NCBI RefSeq assembly: GCF_001424385.1
Contig: NZ_LMPO01000006.1
Span: forward strand, 97,136-139,670
Direction: 5' to 3'
DNA length: 42,535 nt
Source of the DNA: Curtobacterium sp. Leaf183
GTDB lineage: Bacteria > Actinomycetota > Actinomycetes > Actinomycetales > Microbacteriaceae
Position numbers and translations under genes: made by a program. Numbering within the stretch: position 1 is the first letter of the stretch; the number at the start of each line of letters is the position of its first letter. Below are positions 32,044 to 40,600 of the stretch, piece after piece. The notes beneath the pieces were generated by a model. That model saw only the letters and a list, made by a program, of their open reading frames with translations, made no database searches and was not told the origin of the DNA.

Positions 32044-32789
32044 CGACCGAGACCGACGCACCCGTCCTCGAGCTGCGGGGCCTGCGCAAGTCGTTCGGCG
32101 ACCAGCAGGTCCTGCGCGGCATCGACCTCACCGTCGACCGTCACCAGGTCATCTGCGTGATCGGGGCGTCCGGATCGGGCAAGTCCACGCTGCTCAAGAC
32201 CGTGAACCTGCTCGAGGGCATCGACGACGGGCAGGTCTTCCTGCAGGGCTCGGACATCTCGGACCCCCGCGTGGACGTCGACGCCACCCGGGCCCGCATC
32301 GGCGTGGTGTTCCAGCAGTTCAACCTGTTCCCGCACATCACCGTGCTCGACAACGTCACGCTCGCGTCGCGGAAGGTGCACGGCGTCGACCGAGCGACCG
32401 CCGAGGCCACCGCGCGCCGGCTGCTCGACCGGATCGGCCTCGGCGAGTTCGCTGGGGCATACCCGGACCGGCTCTCCGGCGGGCAGCAGCAGCGCGTCGC
32501 CATCGTCCGTGCGATCGCGTCCGACCCTGAGCTGCTGCTGCTCGACGAGGTCACCAGCGCGCTCGACCCGATGCTCGTGGGCGAGGTCCTCGACCTGGTG
32601 CGCGAGCTCAAGCAGCAGGGCTCCACGATCCTGATGACCACGCACGAGATGCACTTCGCGCGGAACGTCGCCGACCGCATCGTGTTCCTGCACCGGGGTG
32701 AGGTCGTCGAGCAGGGGCCTCCCGCCGCGGTGCTCGACAGCCCGCAGCACCCGGCGCTGGTCGAGTTCCTGGCGCGCGTCGGCGCGTAG
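32040..32789 (+). CDS. Amino-acid ABC transporter ATP-binding protein
   Basis: A 249-residue ATPase of the GlnQ type with Walker A GASGSGKST, Q-loop VVFQQFNLFPH, signature LSGGQQQR, Walker B LLLLDEVTSALDP and H-loop TTHEM, all canonical. It energises uptake through the permease encoded just upstream. Its complete motifs contrast with the degenerate pair at 5-6.6 kb. Two long hairpins follow the stop. Confidence 0.94.
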   Translation: MTTETDAPVLELRGLRKSFGDQQVLRGIDLTVDRHQVICVIGASGSGKSTLLKTVNLLEGIDDGQVFLQGSDISDPRVDVDATRARIGVVFQQFNLFPHITVLDNVTLASRKVHGVDRATAEATARRLLDRIGLGEFAGAYPDRLSGGQQQRVAIVRAIASDPELLLLDEVTSALDPMLVGEVLDLVRELKQQGSTILMTTHEMHFARNVADRIVFLHRGEVVEQGPPAAVLDSPQHPALVEFLARVGA

Positions 32790-32804
32790 CCGCACCAGCC
32801 TGGA

Positions 32805-32839
32805 GGCCCGGTGCCGGTCCGCCGGACCGGCACCGGGCC
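32805..32839 (+). terminator. 16-bp hairpin after the amino-acid ABC operon
   Basis: A perfect 16-bp stem (GGCCCGGTGCCGGTCC with its complement) and a three-base loop, 16 bases after the ATPase stop. A likely terminator or transcript-end stabiliser, without a T-tract. Confidence 0.7.
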
Positions 32840-32862
32840 ACCCGGCTGGTTCCGACTGCACC

Positions 32863-32924
32863 CGCACAACGGAACGCAGTCCGCACCACGTGATCCCGTG
32901 GTGCGGACTGCGTTCGGTTGTGCG
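32863..32924. terminator. 28-bp hairpin between convergent genes
   Basis: Arms 32863-32890 and 32897-32924 pair over 28 bases with one mismatch around a six-base loop. It lies 18 bases before the stop of the convergent quinone oxidoreductase gene and can act in both directions. It is unusually long for an intrinsic terminator. Confidence 0.75.
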
Positions 32925-32941
32925 ACGGGGTGCGGTCGCCG

Positions 32942-33919
32942 CTACGGCGTGAGCAGCAGCTTGCCGATCACGTCGCCGCCGGCGATGCGACGGTGCGCCT
33001 CGGCCGCGTCCGCGAGGGGCAGCACCGCGTCGACGACCGGGCGGACGCTGCCGTCCTCGACGAACGGCCAGACGTGCTCGCGGACCGCTGCCACGATCTC
33101 CGCCTTCTCGGCGAGCGGCCGCGCGCGCAGCGTGGTGCCGCTGATCGTCGCGCGCTGCTGCATGAGCAGGCCGAACGGCAGCGTGGCCTCGGAGCCGCTG
33201 CCCGCCGCGATCACGGCCAGGTGCCCGTTCTTCGCGAGCACCTCGAGGTTGCGCTGCAGGTAGGCGGGTCCGACCACGTCGAGGACGACGTCGACCCCTT
33301 GGCCGTCGGTGAACTCCCGCGCACGGGCGACGAAGTCCTCGTCACGGTGGTCGATCACCAGGTCCGCACCGAGCTCCCGCGAAGCGGCCACCTTGCGGGC
33401 GCCGCCCGAGGTCGCGATCACCCGCGCACCGAGCGCCTTCGCCCACAGCACCGCGTGCGAGCCCATGCCACCGGTGCCACCGTGCACCAGGAGCGTCTGG
33501 CCGGGCCGGAGTCCCGCGACCATGCCGATGTTCGAGTACACCGTGCACGCCGCCTCGGGCAGCGCCGCGGCCTGCACCAGGTCGAGCCCGTCGGGCACCG
33601 GGAGCAGCTGCGACGCCGGGACGACTGCGAGCGTGGCGTACCCGCCACCGGCGAGCAGCGCGCAGACCCGGTCGCCGACGGCCCAGCCCTCGACGCCGGC
33701 GCCGAGGGCCCGGATCGTGCCGGACACCTCGAGCCCCAGGACGTCCGAGGCGCCGGGCGGCGGCGGGTAGTTGCCCTGGCGCTGCTGCAGGTCGGCGTTG
33801 TTCACGCCGGCTGCGGCGACCTCGACCAGGACCTCGCCGTCACCCGGCGTCGGGTCGGGGAGCTCGGAGAGGGTCAGGACGTGCTCGTCGCCCGGGGCGT
33901 CGAAGGTGATGGCGTGCAT
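32942..33919 (-). CDS. Zinc-free NAD(P)H quinone oxidoreductase (PIG3-like)
   Basis: A 325-residue medium-chain reductase. The N-terminus MHAITFDAPGDEHVLTLSE, AGVNNADLQQRQGNYPPPPG and LGLEVSGTI are typical of quinone oxidoreductases of the TP53I3/PIG3 type, and HGGTGGMGSHAVLWAKALGA is the NADPH-binding loop. No structural-zinc cysteine cluster is present. It should reduce quinones with NADPH in the cytosol. A TACCGT box seven bases before the ATG suggests leaderless transcription; the AKR gene starts a separate unit upstream. Confidence 0.92.
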   Translation of the reverse strand: MHAITFDAPGDEHVLTLSELPDPTPGDGEVLVEVAAAGVNNADLQQRQGNYPPPPGASDVLGLEVSGTIRALGAGVEGWAVGDRVCALLAGGGYATLAVVPASQLLPVPDGLDLVQAAALPEAACTVYSNIGMVAGLRPGQTLLVHGGTGGMGSHAVLWAKALGARVIATSGGARKVAASRELGADLVIDHRDEDFVARAREFTDGQGVDVVLDVVGPAYLQRNLEVLAKNGHLAVIAAGSGSEATLPFGLLMQQRATISGTTLRARPLAEKAEIVAAVREHVWPFVEDGSVRPVVDAVLPLADAAEAHRRIAGGDVIGKLLLTP

Positions 33920-33926
33920 GCCCTCG

Positions 33927-33932
33927 ACGGTA
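33927..33932 (-). promoter_or_regulatory. -10-like TACCGT for the quinone oxidoreductase
   Basis: Minus-strand TACCGT, seven bases, then ATG at 33919. The gap CGAGGGC contains a weak purine-rich stretch, so either leaderless or short-leader translation is possible. Confidence 0.4.
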
Positions 33933-33940
33933 CGCGGTGA

Positions 33941-34816
33941 CTACCCGGCCGCCTGCGAGCGGTCGAGCCGGTCGATCTCCTCGGGACGGAGCTTCACCGT
34001 GGCGGCGGTCACCGAGTCGAGGATCGACTGCGGCCGCGAGGCACCCGGGATCGGGATGACGACGTCGCTCTTCGCCAGCTCCCACGCCAGGGCCACGACC
34101 TGCGGGGTGACGCCGTGGGCCCGCGCCACCGTCGCGAAGTCCTGGTACGTCGTGCCGAGGTCGGACGCCCCGGCGATGCCGCCGAGCGGGCTCCACGGCA
34201 GGAACGCGATGCTCATCTCGTCGCAGAGCTCGAGCTCGGCCTCGCTCGACCGGAACGCCGGCGAGTACTGGTTCTGCACCGAGACCAGGCGGCCGTCCAG
34301 CACCTCGTTCGCCTGCCGGATCTGGTCGACGTCGGCGTTCGAGATGCCGGCCATCCGGATGACGCCCTCGTCGAGGAGCTCGGCGAGCGCACCGATCGAG
34401 TCCGCGTACGGCACGGCCGGGTCCGGGCGGTGGAACTGGTACAGCCCGATCGCCTCGACGCCGAGCCGCTTCGCCGAGGCCTTCGCCGCCTGCTTCAGGT
34501 ACGCCGGGTCGCCGTTCTGCGACCAGTTCCCGGCTTCGGGCCGCAGGTGCCCGCCCTTCGTCGCGATCAGCACGTCGTCCGCGACGCCGTGGTACTCCCG
34601 CACCGCGCGGCCGATCAGTTCCTCGTTGTGGCCGACCTCGTCGTGGCCGCCCAGGTGGTAGGCGTCCGCGGTGTCGATGAGGGTCACGCCCGCTTCGAGT
34701 GCGGCGTGGATCGTGGCGATCGACCGCCGTTCGTCGGGTCGTCCCTCGATGGACATGGGCATCCCGCCGAGGCCGATCGCGCTGACGTCGGTGTCGCCGA
34801 TGGTTCGCTGCTTCAT
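33941..34816 (-). CDS. Aldo/keto reductase
   Basis: A 291-residue aldo/keto reductase with Asp48, Tyr53, Lys87 and His129 (DTADAYHLGG, IATKGG, LYQFHRPDP) and the C-terminal cofactor segment IPIPGASRPQSILDSV. It should reduce or oxidise small carbonyl compounds with NADP(H). It is similar in fold, but not closely in sequence, to the fucose-operon enzyme. It lies 21 bases upstream of the quinone oxidoreductase gene on the same strand, so partial cotranscription is possible. Substrate unknown. Confidence 0.92.
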   Translation of the reverse strand: MKQRTIGDTDVSAIGLGGMPMSIEGRPDERRSIATIHAALEAGVTLIDTADAYHLGGHDEVGHNEELIGRAVREYHGVADDVLIATKGGHLRPEAGNWSQNGDPAYLKQAAKASAKRLGVEAIGLYQFHRPDPAVPYADSIGALAELLDEGVIRMAGISNADVDQIRQANEVLDGRLVSVQNQYSPAFRSSEAELELCDEMSIAFLPWSPLGGIAGASDLGTTYQDFATVARAHGVTPQVVALAWELAKSDVVIPIPGASRPQSILDSVTAATVKLRPEEIDRLDRSQAAG

Positions 34817-34897
34817 GTACCCAGCATGCGCCGGTGGTCCCGGGTGCGTTCAGGGTCGTGCGCGCCGGACGTCGGCCGACGACGGCTCTCGGCGACG

Positions 34898-36151
34898 TCA
34901 GGCTGCGCGGCGGGCCCAGGCCGGCGCGTGCTCGGGCAGCGGGCCGAACGCGATGCCGCGGGCGTAGAGACCGCGCACCGGCGGGACGTGCTCGGCGAGG
35001 AAGGCCGGCACCGCGGGCGGACCGTCCTGCAGCCGTCCCGCGAAGGCGCGCTCGAACACGACGCGGTGCAGGACCCGCTGGGCGCCCTGCACGATCGCCG
35101 CCGGGGGCTTGCGTCGCCGCTCGACCGCTGCCAGCGCGTGGTCCAGTGCACGTCCTCGGACCCCACCGACCAGCGCGGGCCCGAGGACCGCCGCCGTGGC
35201 GACCGCGTCCTGCACGGCCAGGTTGATCCCCACTCCGCCCGCCGGGGACATCGCGTGCGCGGCGTCCCCGATGCACAGGAACCCCGGTCGCCACCACCGC
35301 GCCAGTCGGTCCATCCGGACGTCGAGCACGTGCACGTCGTCCATCGACGCGATCGTGTCGACGCGGTCGGCGAAGTCCGGCCGGACCCGGGCGATGCGGG
35401 CCCGGAACGCCTCGATGCCCTCGGCCCGCAGCTGCGCGTCGGACCCCTTCGGTGCGAAGTACGCGACCTGGTGGTAGTCCGGGCGGGGGAAGCTCAGGAC
35501 CACGTCGCGTCCGTCGAACGCCGGCACGAGCGCCGTCTCCGCGTCGCCCGGCCGCCGCGGCACCCGGAACCACCACGTGTCGAAGGGGACCGGGAAGCTC
35601 CGCGGCCGCATGCCGGCCGCAGCGCGCAGGACGGACCCGCGCCCGTCGCATGCGACGACGAGGTCGGCGCGCAGCTCCTCGTGCTCGCCCCCGCCACGGC
35701 GCTGGTGCAGGTGCACACCGGCGACGACGCCGTTCTCGACGATGAGGTCGGAGGCGGCCTGCCCCATGACGATCGAGAAGGACGGCTCCTGTCGGGCGGC
35801 GTCGACGAGCATCGCCAGCAGGTCCCACTGCGGCACCATCGCCACGTGGTCGTACGGCGGCCGTAGGCGCGAGAAGTCGCCGAGCAGCACCGTCGACCCG
35901 TCCGCGCGCGGCAACGAGACGTCGTCGAGCCGGGACTGCGGCAACGCGCGGAAGCGCTCGCCGAGGCCGAGTTCGTCGAGCAGCCGGATCGTCGACGCGT
36001 GCACGGTGTCCCCGCGGAAGTCCCGGTTGAAGCCGTCGTGCCGCTCCACCACGCGGACGGCGACACCCGCGCGGGCGAGCAGCAGCCCGAGCACCACGCC
36101 CGCGGGTCCGCCACCCACGATCGCGACCGTCGTCCGGCTCACAAGCACCAT
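34898..36151 (-). CDS. FAD-dependent aromatic-type monooxygenase (UbiH/PHBH family)
   Basis: A 417-residue flavoprotein with GGGPAG (13-18) for FAD, an internal DG motif ACDGRGSVLR and the GDAAHAMSPAGGVGINLAVQDA motif near ~285. It is expected to hydroxylate an aromatic or polyketide-like substrate with NAD(P)H and O2. ATG 36151 is favoured by position of the FAD motif and by a TAGCGT box seven bases upstream, implying a leaderless transcript; GTG 36142 is also possible. It is probably monocistronic, so no pathway partner is visible. Confidence 0.9.
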   Translation of the reverse strand: MVLVSRTTVAIVGGGPAGVVLGLLLARAGVAVRVVERHDGFNRDFRGDTVHASTIRLLDELGLGERFRALPQSRLDDVSLPRADGSTVLLGDFSRLRPPYDHVAMVPQWDLLAMLVDAARQEPSFSIVMGQAASDLIVENGVVAGVHLHQRRGGGEHEELRADLVVACDGRGSVLRAAAGMRPRSFPVPFDTWWFRVPRRPGDAETALVPAFDGRDVVLSFPRPDYHQVAYFAPKGSDAQLRAEGIEAFRARIARVRPDFADRVDTIASMDDVHVLDVRMDRLARWWRPGFLCIGDAAHAMSPAGGVGINLAVQDAVATAAVLGPALVGGVRGRALDHALAAVERRRKPPAAIVQGAQRVLHRVVFERAFAGRLQDGPPAVPAFLAEHVPPVRGLYARGIAFGPLPEHAPAWARRAA

Positions 36152-36158
36152 GGAGCCG

Positions 36159-36164
36159 ACGCTA
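36159..36164 (-). promoter_or_regulatory. -10-like TAGCGT, leaderless start of the FAD monooxygenase
   Basis: Minus-strand TAGCGT, seven bases, ATG at 36151, with no ribosome-binding site. Confidence 0.45.
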
Positions 36165-36175
36165 CGCCCGCATGC

Positions 36176-36223
36176 ACCGGACGGGAGGCTCGTGGCGGCG
36201 CCGCACCGAGCCTCCTGTCCGGT
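36176..36223. repeat. 17-bp inverted repeat, second copy of the CCGGACGGGAGGC element
   Basis: Arms 36176-36192 and 36207-36223 pair over 17 bases with one G-T mismatch around a 14-base loop. Arm and part of the loop (GCACCGAGCCTCC) match the inverted repeat at 13934-13988, marking a repeated element. It lies between two minus-strand genes and may also terminate the upstream transcript. Confidence 0.75.
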
Positions 36224-36224
36224 G

Positions 36225-36256
36225 GTCCGTGCGTCCGTGCGTCCGTGCGTCCGCGC
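36225..36256. repeat. GTCCGTGC x3-4 tandem repeat
   Basis: Three perfect eight-base units and one with a single change (GTCCGCGC), next to the inverted repeat and just downstream of the small membrane protein stop. Non-coding on current evidence. Confidence 0.85.
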
Positions 36257-36263
36257 GACCGCG

Positions 36264-36707
36264 TCAGGCGATGCTGCTGCCCGGCGACGACGCCGGGGCG
36301 GAGTCCGCGGCGTCAGCGAACACGACGCCGCCCCACGTGACGCAGGCGATCGCCAGCACGAAGCCGACGGCGGCGATCCACCACGAGGTCCGCCGGCGGA
36401 TCCAGGCGCCGATCGCCAGGACGACCGTCGCGACGCCGACCACGAACGCGCCACCGACGGCGATCGCCGCACCGCCGAAGTACGCGCCGGGCGTGCACCC
36501 GGCGGCGGCGTTGCACGTCGCCGTCGCGGAGATCGTGGCGATCACGGCCACGATCGCGGCCAGGATCGTCAGGAGTGCACCGGCCGACAGCAGCAGGACC
36601 GTGGAGATCCGGTCGGCGAGCCTGCCGGCCGGGAAGAGCGTCGTGCCGCCGCGCTCCCACTGCGAGGGCGAGGACTGCGGGCCGGGCTCCGGCGCTGACC
36701 AGGTCAC
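36264..36707 (-). CDS. Small membrane protein of unknown function
   Basis: A 147-residue protein with a ~30-residue Pro/Ser-rich cytosolic start and four hydrophobic stretches (approx. 35-58, 76-100, 106-126 and a short one near 130). Two cysteines in ATCNAAAGC lie in the first outer loop and could form a disulfide. It resembles small uncharacterised membrane proteins common in Microbacteriaceae. It starts five bases after the CitE-like gene stop and is probably cotranscribed with it. Function not recognised. Confidence 0.75.
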   Translation of the reverse strand: MTWSAPEPGPQSSPSQWERGGTTLFPAGRLADRISTVLLLSAGALLTILAAIVAVIATISATATCNAAAGCTPGAYFGGAAIAVGGAFVVGVATVVLAIGAWIRRRTSWWIAAVGFVLAIACVTWGGVVFADAADSAPASSPGSSIA

Positions 36708-36712
36708 GGGCG

Positions 36713-37585
36713 CTACCGCGCTTCCACGCCGAAGGCCTCGGCGAGGCGCTGGATCTTCTGTGCACGGCCGAGTCGCGGCAGGTCGGAGCCGTCACGGATG
36801 ACGCGCCCACGGGCCTCGAAGTCGTCGAGGAAGTCCTGTGCCCAGGCCACGTCGGTCGACGTGGGGGAGATGACCTCGTTGATGACGGGCAGCTGGTCGG
36901 TGTCCAGGCACAGCTTGCCGGTGAGCCCGAGCGACACCGCGACCTGCGACTGCTCGCGCAGGATCGGGTGGGACGAGCCCACGGTCGGACCGTCGATCGG
37001 CCCGGGCAGGTCACCGACGCGAGACGCGACGACGAGCCGGGACCGCGGGTAGGCCATCGCGAGGGTGTCGGACGAGGTGCCGGTGTCGCGGCGGTAGTCG
37101 CCGCTGCCGAAGGCCAGACGGAACGCGCCCTGTGCCTTCGCGATCGACACGGACTCCTCGATGCCGACGGCCGACTCGACGAGGGCGATCACCGGGGTCT
37201 GGCCGCCGAGCCGGTGCCACGTGTCGGTGACCTGTGCCGGGCTCTCGGTCTTCGCGAGCATCACCCCGAGCAACCCGGGCAGCCCGCGGAGCTCCTCGAC
37301 GTCGTCCGCCCAGAAGTCCGTGGTGACGTCGTTGATGCGGACCCAGGCGTCGCCACCCCCGGTCAACCACTCGGCGACGGTCGAGCGGGCCGACGGCTTC
37401 ATCGCCGGGTCGACCGCGTCCTCGATGTCGAGGATGACCTGGTCGGCACGGGACCGCGTCGACGGCTCGAAGCGTTCGGACGCGGTGCCGGAGACCAGCA
37501 GCCAGGATCGCGAGATCTCGGCGGGGACCGATCGACGTCGGGACGGCGGGGTGGTGGGCGGGGCGGGGCGGTCGTCGATGGCCAT
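36713..37585 (-). CDS. HpcH/HpaI aldolase / citrate lyase beta (CitE-like) protein
   Basis: A 290-residue TIM-barrel CoA-ester lyase-like protein. Metal and substrate residues appear in VILDIEDAVDP (Glu55, Asp56), VMLAKTES, ALVESAVGIEE and AFGSGDYRRDTG. Stand-alone CitE-like proteins act on CoA esters such as malyl-, citramalyl- or HMG-CoA. No citrate lyase alpha or gamma subunit is nearby, so a true citrate lyase is unlikely. It is followed closely by the small membrane protein gene and is divergent from the DUF4011 gene. Confidence 0.88.
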   Translation of the reverse strand: MAIDDRPAPPTTPPSRRRSVPAEISRSWLLVSGTASERFEPSTRSRADQVILDIEDAVDPAMKPSARSTVAEWLTGGGDAWVRINDVTTDFWADDVEELRGLPGLLGVMLAKTESPAQVTDTWHRLGGQTPVIALVESAVGIEESVSIAKAQGAFRLAFGSGDYRRDTGTSSDTLAMAYPRSRLVVASRVGDLPGPIDGPTVGSSHPILREQSQVAVSLGLTGKLCLDTDQLPVINEVISPTSTDVAWAQDFLDDFEARGRVIRDGSDLPRLGRAQKIQRLAEAFGVEAR

Positions 37586-37685
37586 GCCACGTTGGTACCA
37601 CAGTCGGCGTCGGTCGAGCCTGCGCCGAGCGCCGCGGATTGCCCGAAACCTCGGTTCATTGCCAGAGAGGTGCGGTGCTTCCGCC

Positions 37686-37691
37686 TACAGT
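37686..37691 (+). promoter_or_regulatory. -10-like TACAGT for the DUF4011 gene
   Basis: TACAGT is followed by seven bases and an in-frame GTG at 37699, the leaderless pattern used elsewhere in the window. It supports 37699 as start over GTG 37738. Confidence 0.4.
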
Positions 37692-37698
37692 GGGCGTT

Positions 37699-40600
37699 GT
37701 GTGGCGTGCGGACAGGGTGACGGGCGGCGAGGGCGACGTGAACGACGACGTCCCGGCCGGCCAGAACCGCGCGCCCGGGGGCGACGTGCACCATGCGGGT
37801 GCGCGCGAGGACCACCGCGACGAGCAGGACGAGACGACGAGCACTCCCGACGCCACGACCGACGACACGACCGACGCCGACATGCTCCGTCCTGAGCTGC
37901 AGGTCACGAGCCCGCACGCGATCAGCCTCGGCGACCCGCGGCTCACGGCCACGAACGCCGCCGAGCCCGTCTGGGATGCCTGGCGCGCCCAGCTCGCCGG
38001 CGTCGGCGGCTCCAGCCCGCTCGTGCACTTCGCCGACCACCCCCGCGCCCGCATCGAGCTCTCCACCACGCACCCGGGCGGGCTCGCCCAGTTCATCACC
38101 GGCAAGACCACCCTGCTCTCCAGCCTGATCCGCGACGAGGTCGCCCTGCGCGCCGCTCGGATCGCCGCCGGGCACGTCGAGGCGAAGGGCACCGAGCTCG
38201 CCACCGTGCGCGGCATCGACGCCGTGAACCTCGGCATCGGCATGGCCGACTGGAAGTCCGGAGACGAGCAGTTCCGCGGTCCGGTGCTGCTCCGTCCGCT
38301 CGCGATCCGTCGCCACGGCCGCGACTTCGAGGTGCGGCTGCTCGGCGAACCCGTGCTCAACCCCGCGCTCGCCGACGCCCTGCGCGAGCAGTTCGGCGTC
38401 ACCCTCGACGCCCAGTCCTTCGTCGCGCTGGCGCAGCAGGACGGATCGTTCACGCCGAACCCGGTCATCGACCGCCTGCGCGGCCTGACGGCGCACATCC
38501 CCGGGTTCTCCGTCCACGCCCGGTTGGTCGTGTCGACGTTCGCCGAGGTCGCGTCCGGCCTGGTCGAGGACACGAAGGACCTCTCCCACCCGGTCCTCGA
38601 CGCCCTCGCCGGCAACCCGAGCGCCAAGTGGCAGGTCGAGCAGTCGTACCGCCCGGTCGAGCAGACGCCGTCGGACGAGCGCAGCCCCGACACCGACACC
38701 CTCCTGCTCGACGCCGACGACGAGCAGGAGAACGTGATCGCGCAGATCACCGCCGGCAACTCGATCGTCGTGAAGACGCTGCCCGGCACCGGCGGCACCC
38801 AGACGATCGTCAACGCGCTGGGTGGCCTGGTGGCCGCGAACAAGCGCGTCCTCGTGGTCAGCCCCCGTCGGGCCACGCTCCGGGGCATCGCCGCGCGGTT
38901 CGGCGAGGTGCAGCTGCCCGGCGTCGCCGTCACCCCCGCCACCCTGCGGCGAGACATCGTCCGCGCGATCGCCCGGAACGAGAAGGCGTCGCGGCCGAAC
39001 CTGCGTGAGGTCGACGACGCCCTGGTCCGGCTGCGCAAGGTGCTCACCGACTACCGCGGCGGCCTGACCAGGACCGACCCGCAGTTCGGCGTCAGTGTGC
39101 TCGACTGCCTGGTCGAGCTCTCGCGGCTCTCGCTGCTGCCCGTGCCGCCGTCGACCACCGCCCGCCTGTCCGGCCAGTCCGTCAGCGCGATGGTGACCGG
39201 CCGGTCGCGCGTCGCCGAGACCATGGTCAGCGCGGCGAACCTCGGCGAGTTCCGCTACGGCCCCGACGACTCGCCCTGGTACGGCGCGAAGTTCGCCTCG
39301 AGCGACGGTGCGCACCGCGCCCACAAGATCGCCCAGGACCTGCACGGTGGTGCCCTGCCGACGCTGCTGCAGCGCGCGCACGAGCTCATCGCGACCACGC
39401 GCATGCGGCAGTTCACGACGATCAACGAGCTCGGCATCTACCTGCGCCTGCTCACGGAGATCCGCGACACCCTCGACCGCTTCCTGCCCGTCGTGTTCGA
39501 CCGGTCGGTGTCCGAACTCGTCGCCGCCACCGCGCCGCGCGGCGAAGGTGCACCGATGTCGTCGACGAACCGTCGCCGGCTCAAGAAGCTCGCGCGCGAG
39601 TACGTCCGTCCGGGCGTGCACGTGTCCGACCTGCACGAGGCGCTCACCCGTGTGCAGCAGCAGCGCGTGCTCTGGCAGCGCTACGTCGCCGCAGGGGTCG
39701 CTCCCGAGGTCCCCACCGGCATCGCCGACGTGCAGGTGCAGTTCTCCAACGTGGTCGAGGACCTGGCGCGGCTCGACGAGCCCCTGGGCCGGTCCGACCG
39801 CGACGCGCAGCTCGCGAACATGCCCGTCGACGAGCTCCTGCCCTACATCGGTTCCCTCGCCGCCGAGTCCGACGTCCTGCACAACCTGCAGGAACGCACC
39901 GAGCTCATGCAGACCCTCCGCGACCTGCAGCTCGAGCCGCTCATCACCGACCTGGCGAACCGGCACGTCCCGGACACCCAGGTCCCCGCCGAGCTCGAGC
40001 TGGCGTGGTGGCAGTCGGCGCTCGAGACCATGCTCGAGTCCGACCGGGCACTGCTCGGCGCGAACACCGACATGCTCGACCGGGTCGAGGCCGACTTCCG
40101 GCTCGTCGACGACGCGCACGCCGCCGGGGTCTCCCAGGGCCTGGCGTGGCAGCTGGCCGAGAACTGGAAGGTCGGTCTCGTCGACTGGCCCGAGGAAGCC
40201 CTGGCGCTGAAGACCCAGCTCAAGGAGGGCGCGATCACCTCGCGCCTGCTGCAGGACTCCGCTCCGCACCTGTCCCGCGCCATCGCCCCGGTGTGGCTCG
40301 CCAGCCCCTACGAGGTCCCGCAGATCGCGGACACGATGCCCTTCGACACCGTGATCCTGGTCGACTCGGGCGCCGTCACGATCGCCGAGACGGTCGACGC
40401 CGTCCGCCGTGCCCGCCAGACCGTCGTGTTCGGTGACCCGGTCACGCAGACCCCGTCGCCGTTCCGCATCGCCGTCGACCCGGCACACCGCGCACTCCAG
40501 GTCGACGAGGAGACCCTCGACGCCCTGCACGCCGACTCCGCCCTCGCGAAGCTCTCGACGCTGCTGCCGACCCTCTCGCTCACCACCTCGTACCGCGCCG

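Noticed and set aside
32811..33263. Plus-strand ORFs across the hairpins after the amino-acid ABC operon
   Set aside because: They are translated hairpin arms joined to the antisense of the quinone oxidoreductase gene.
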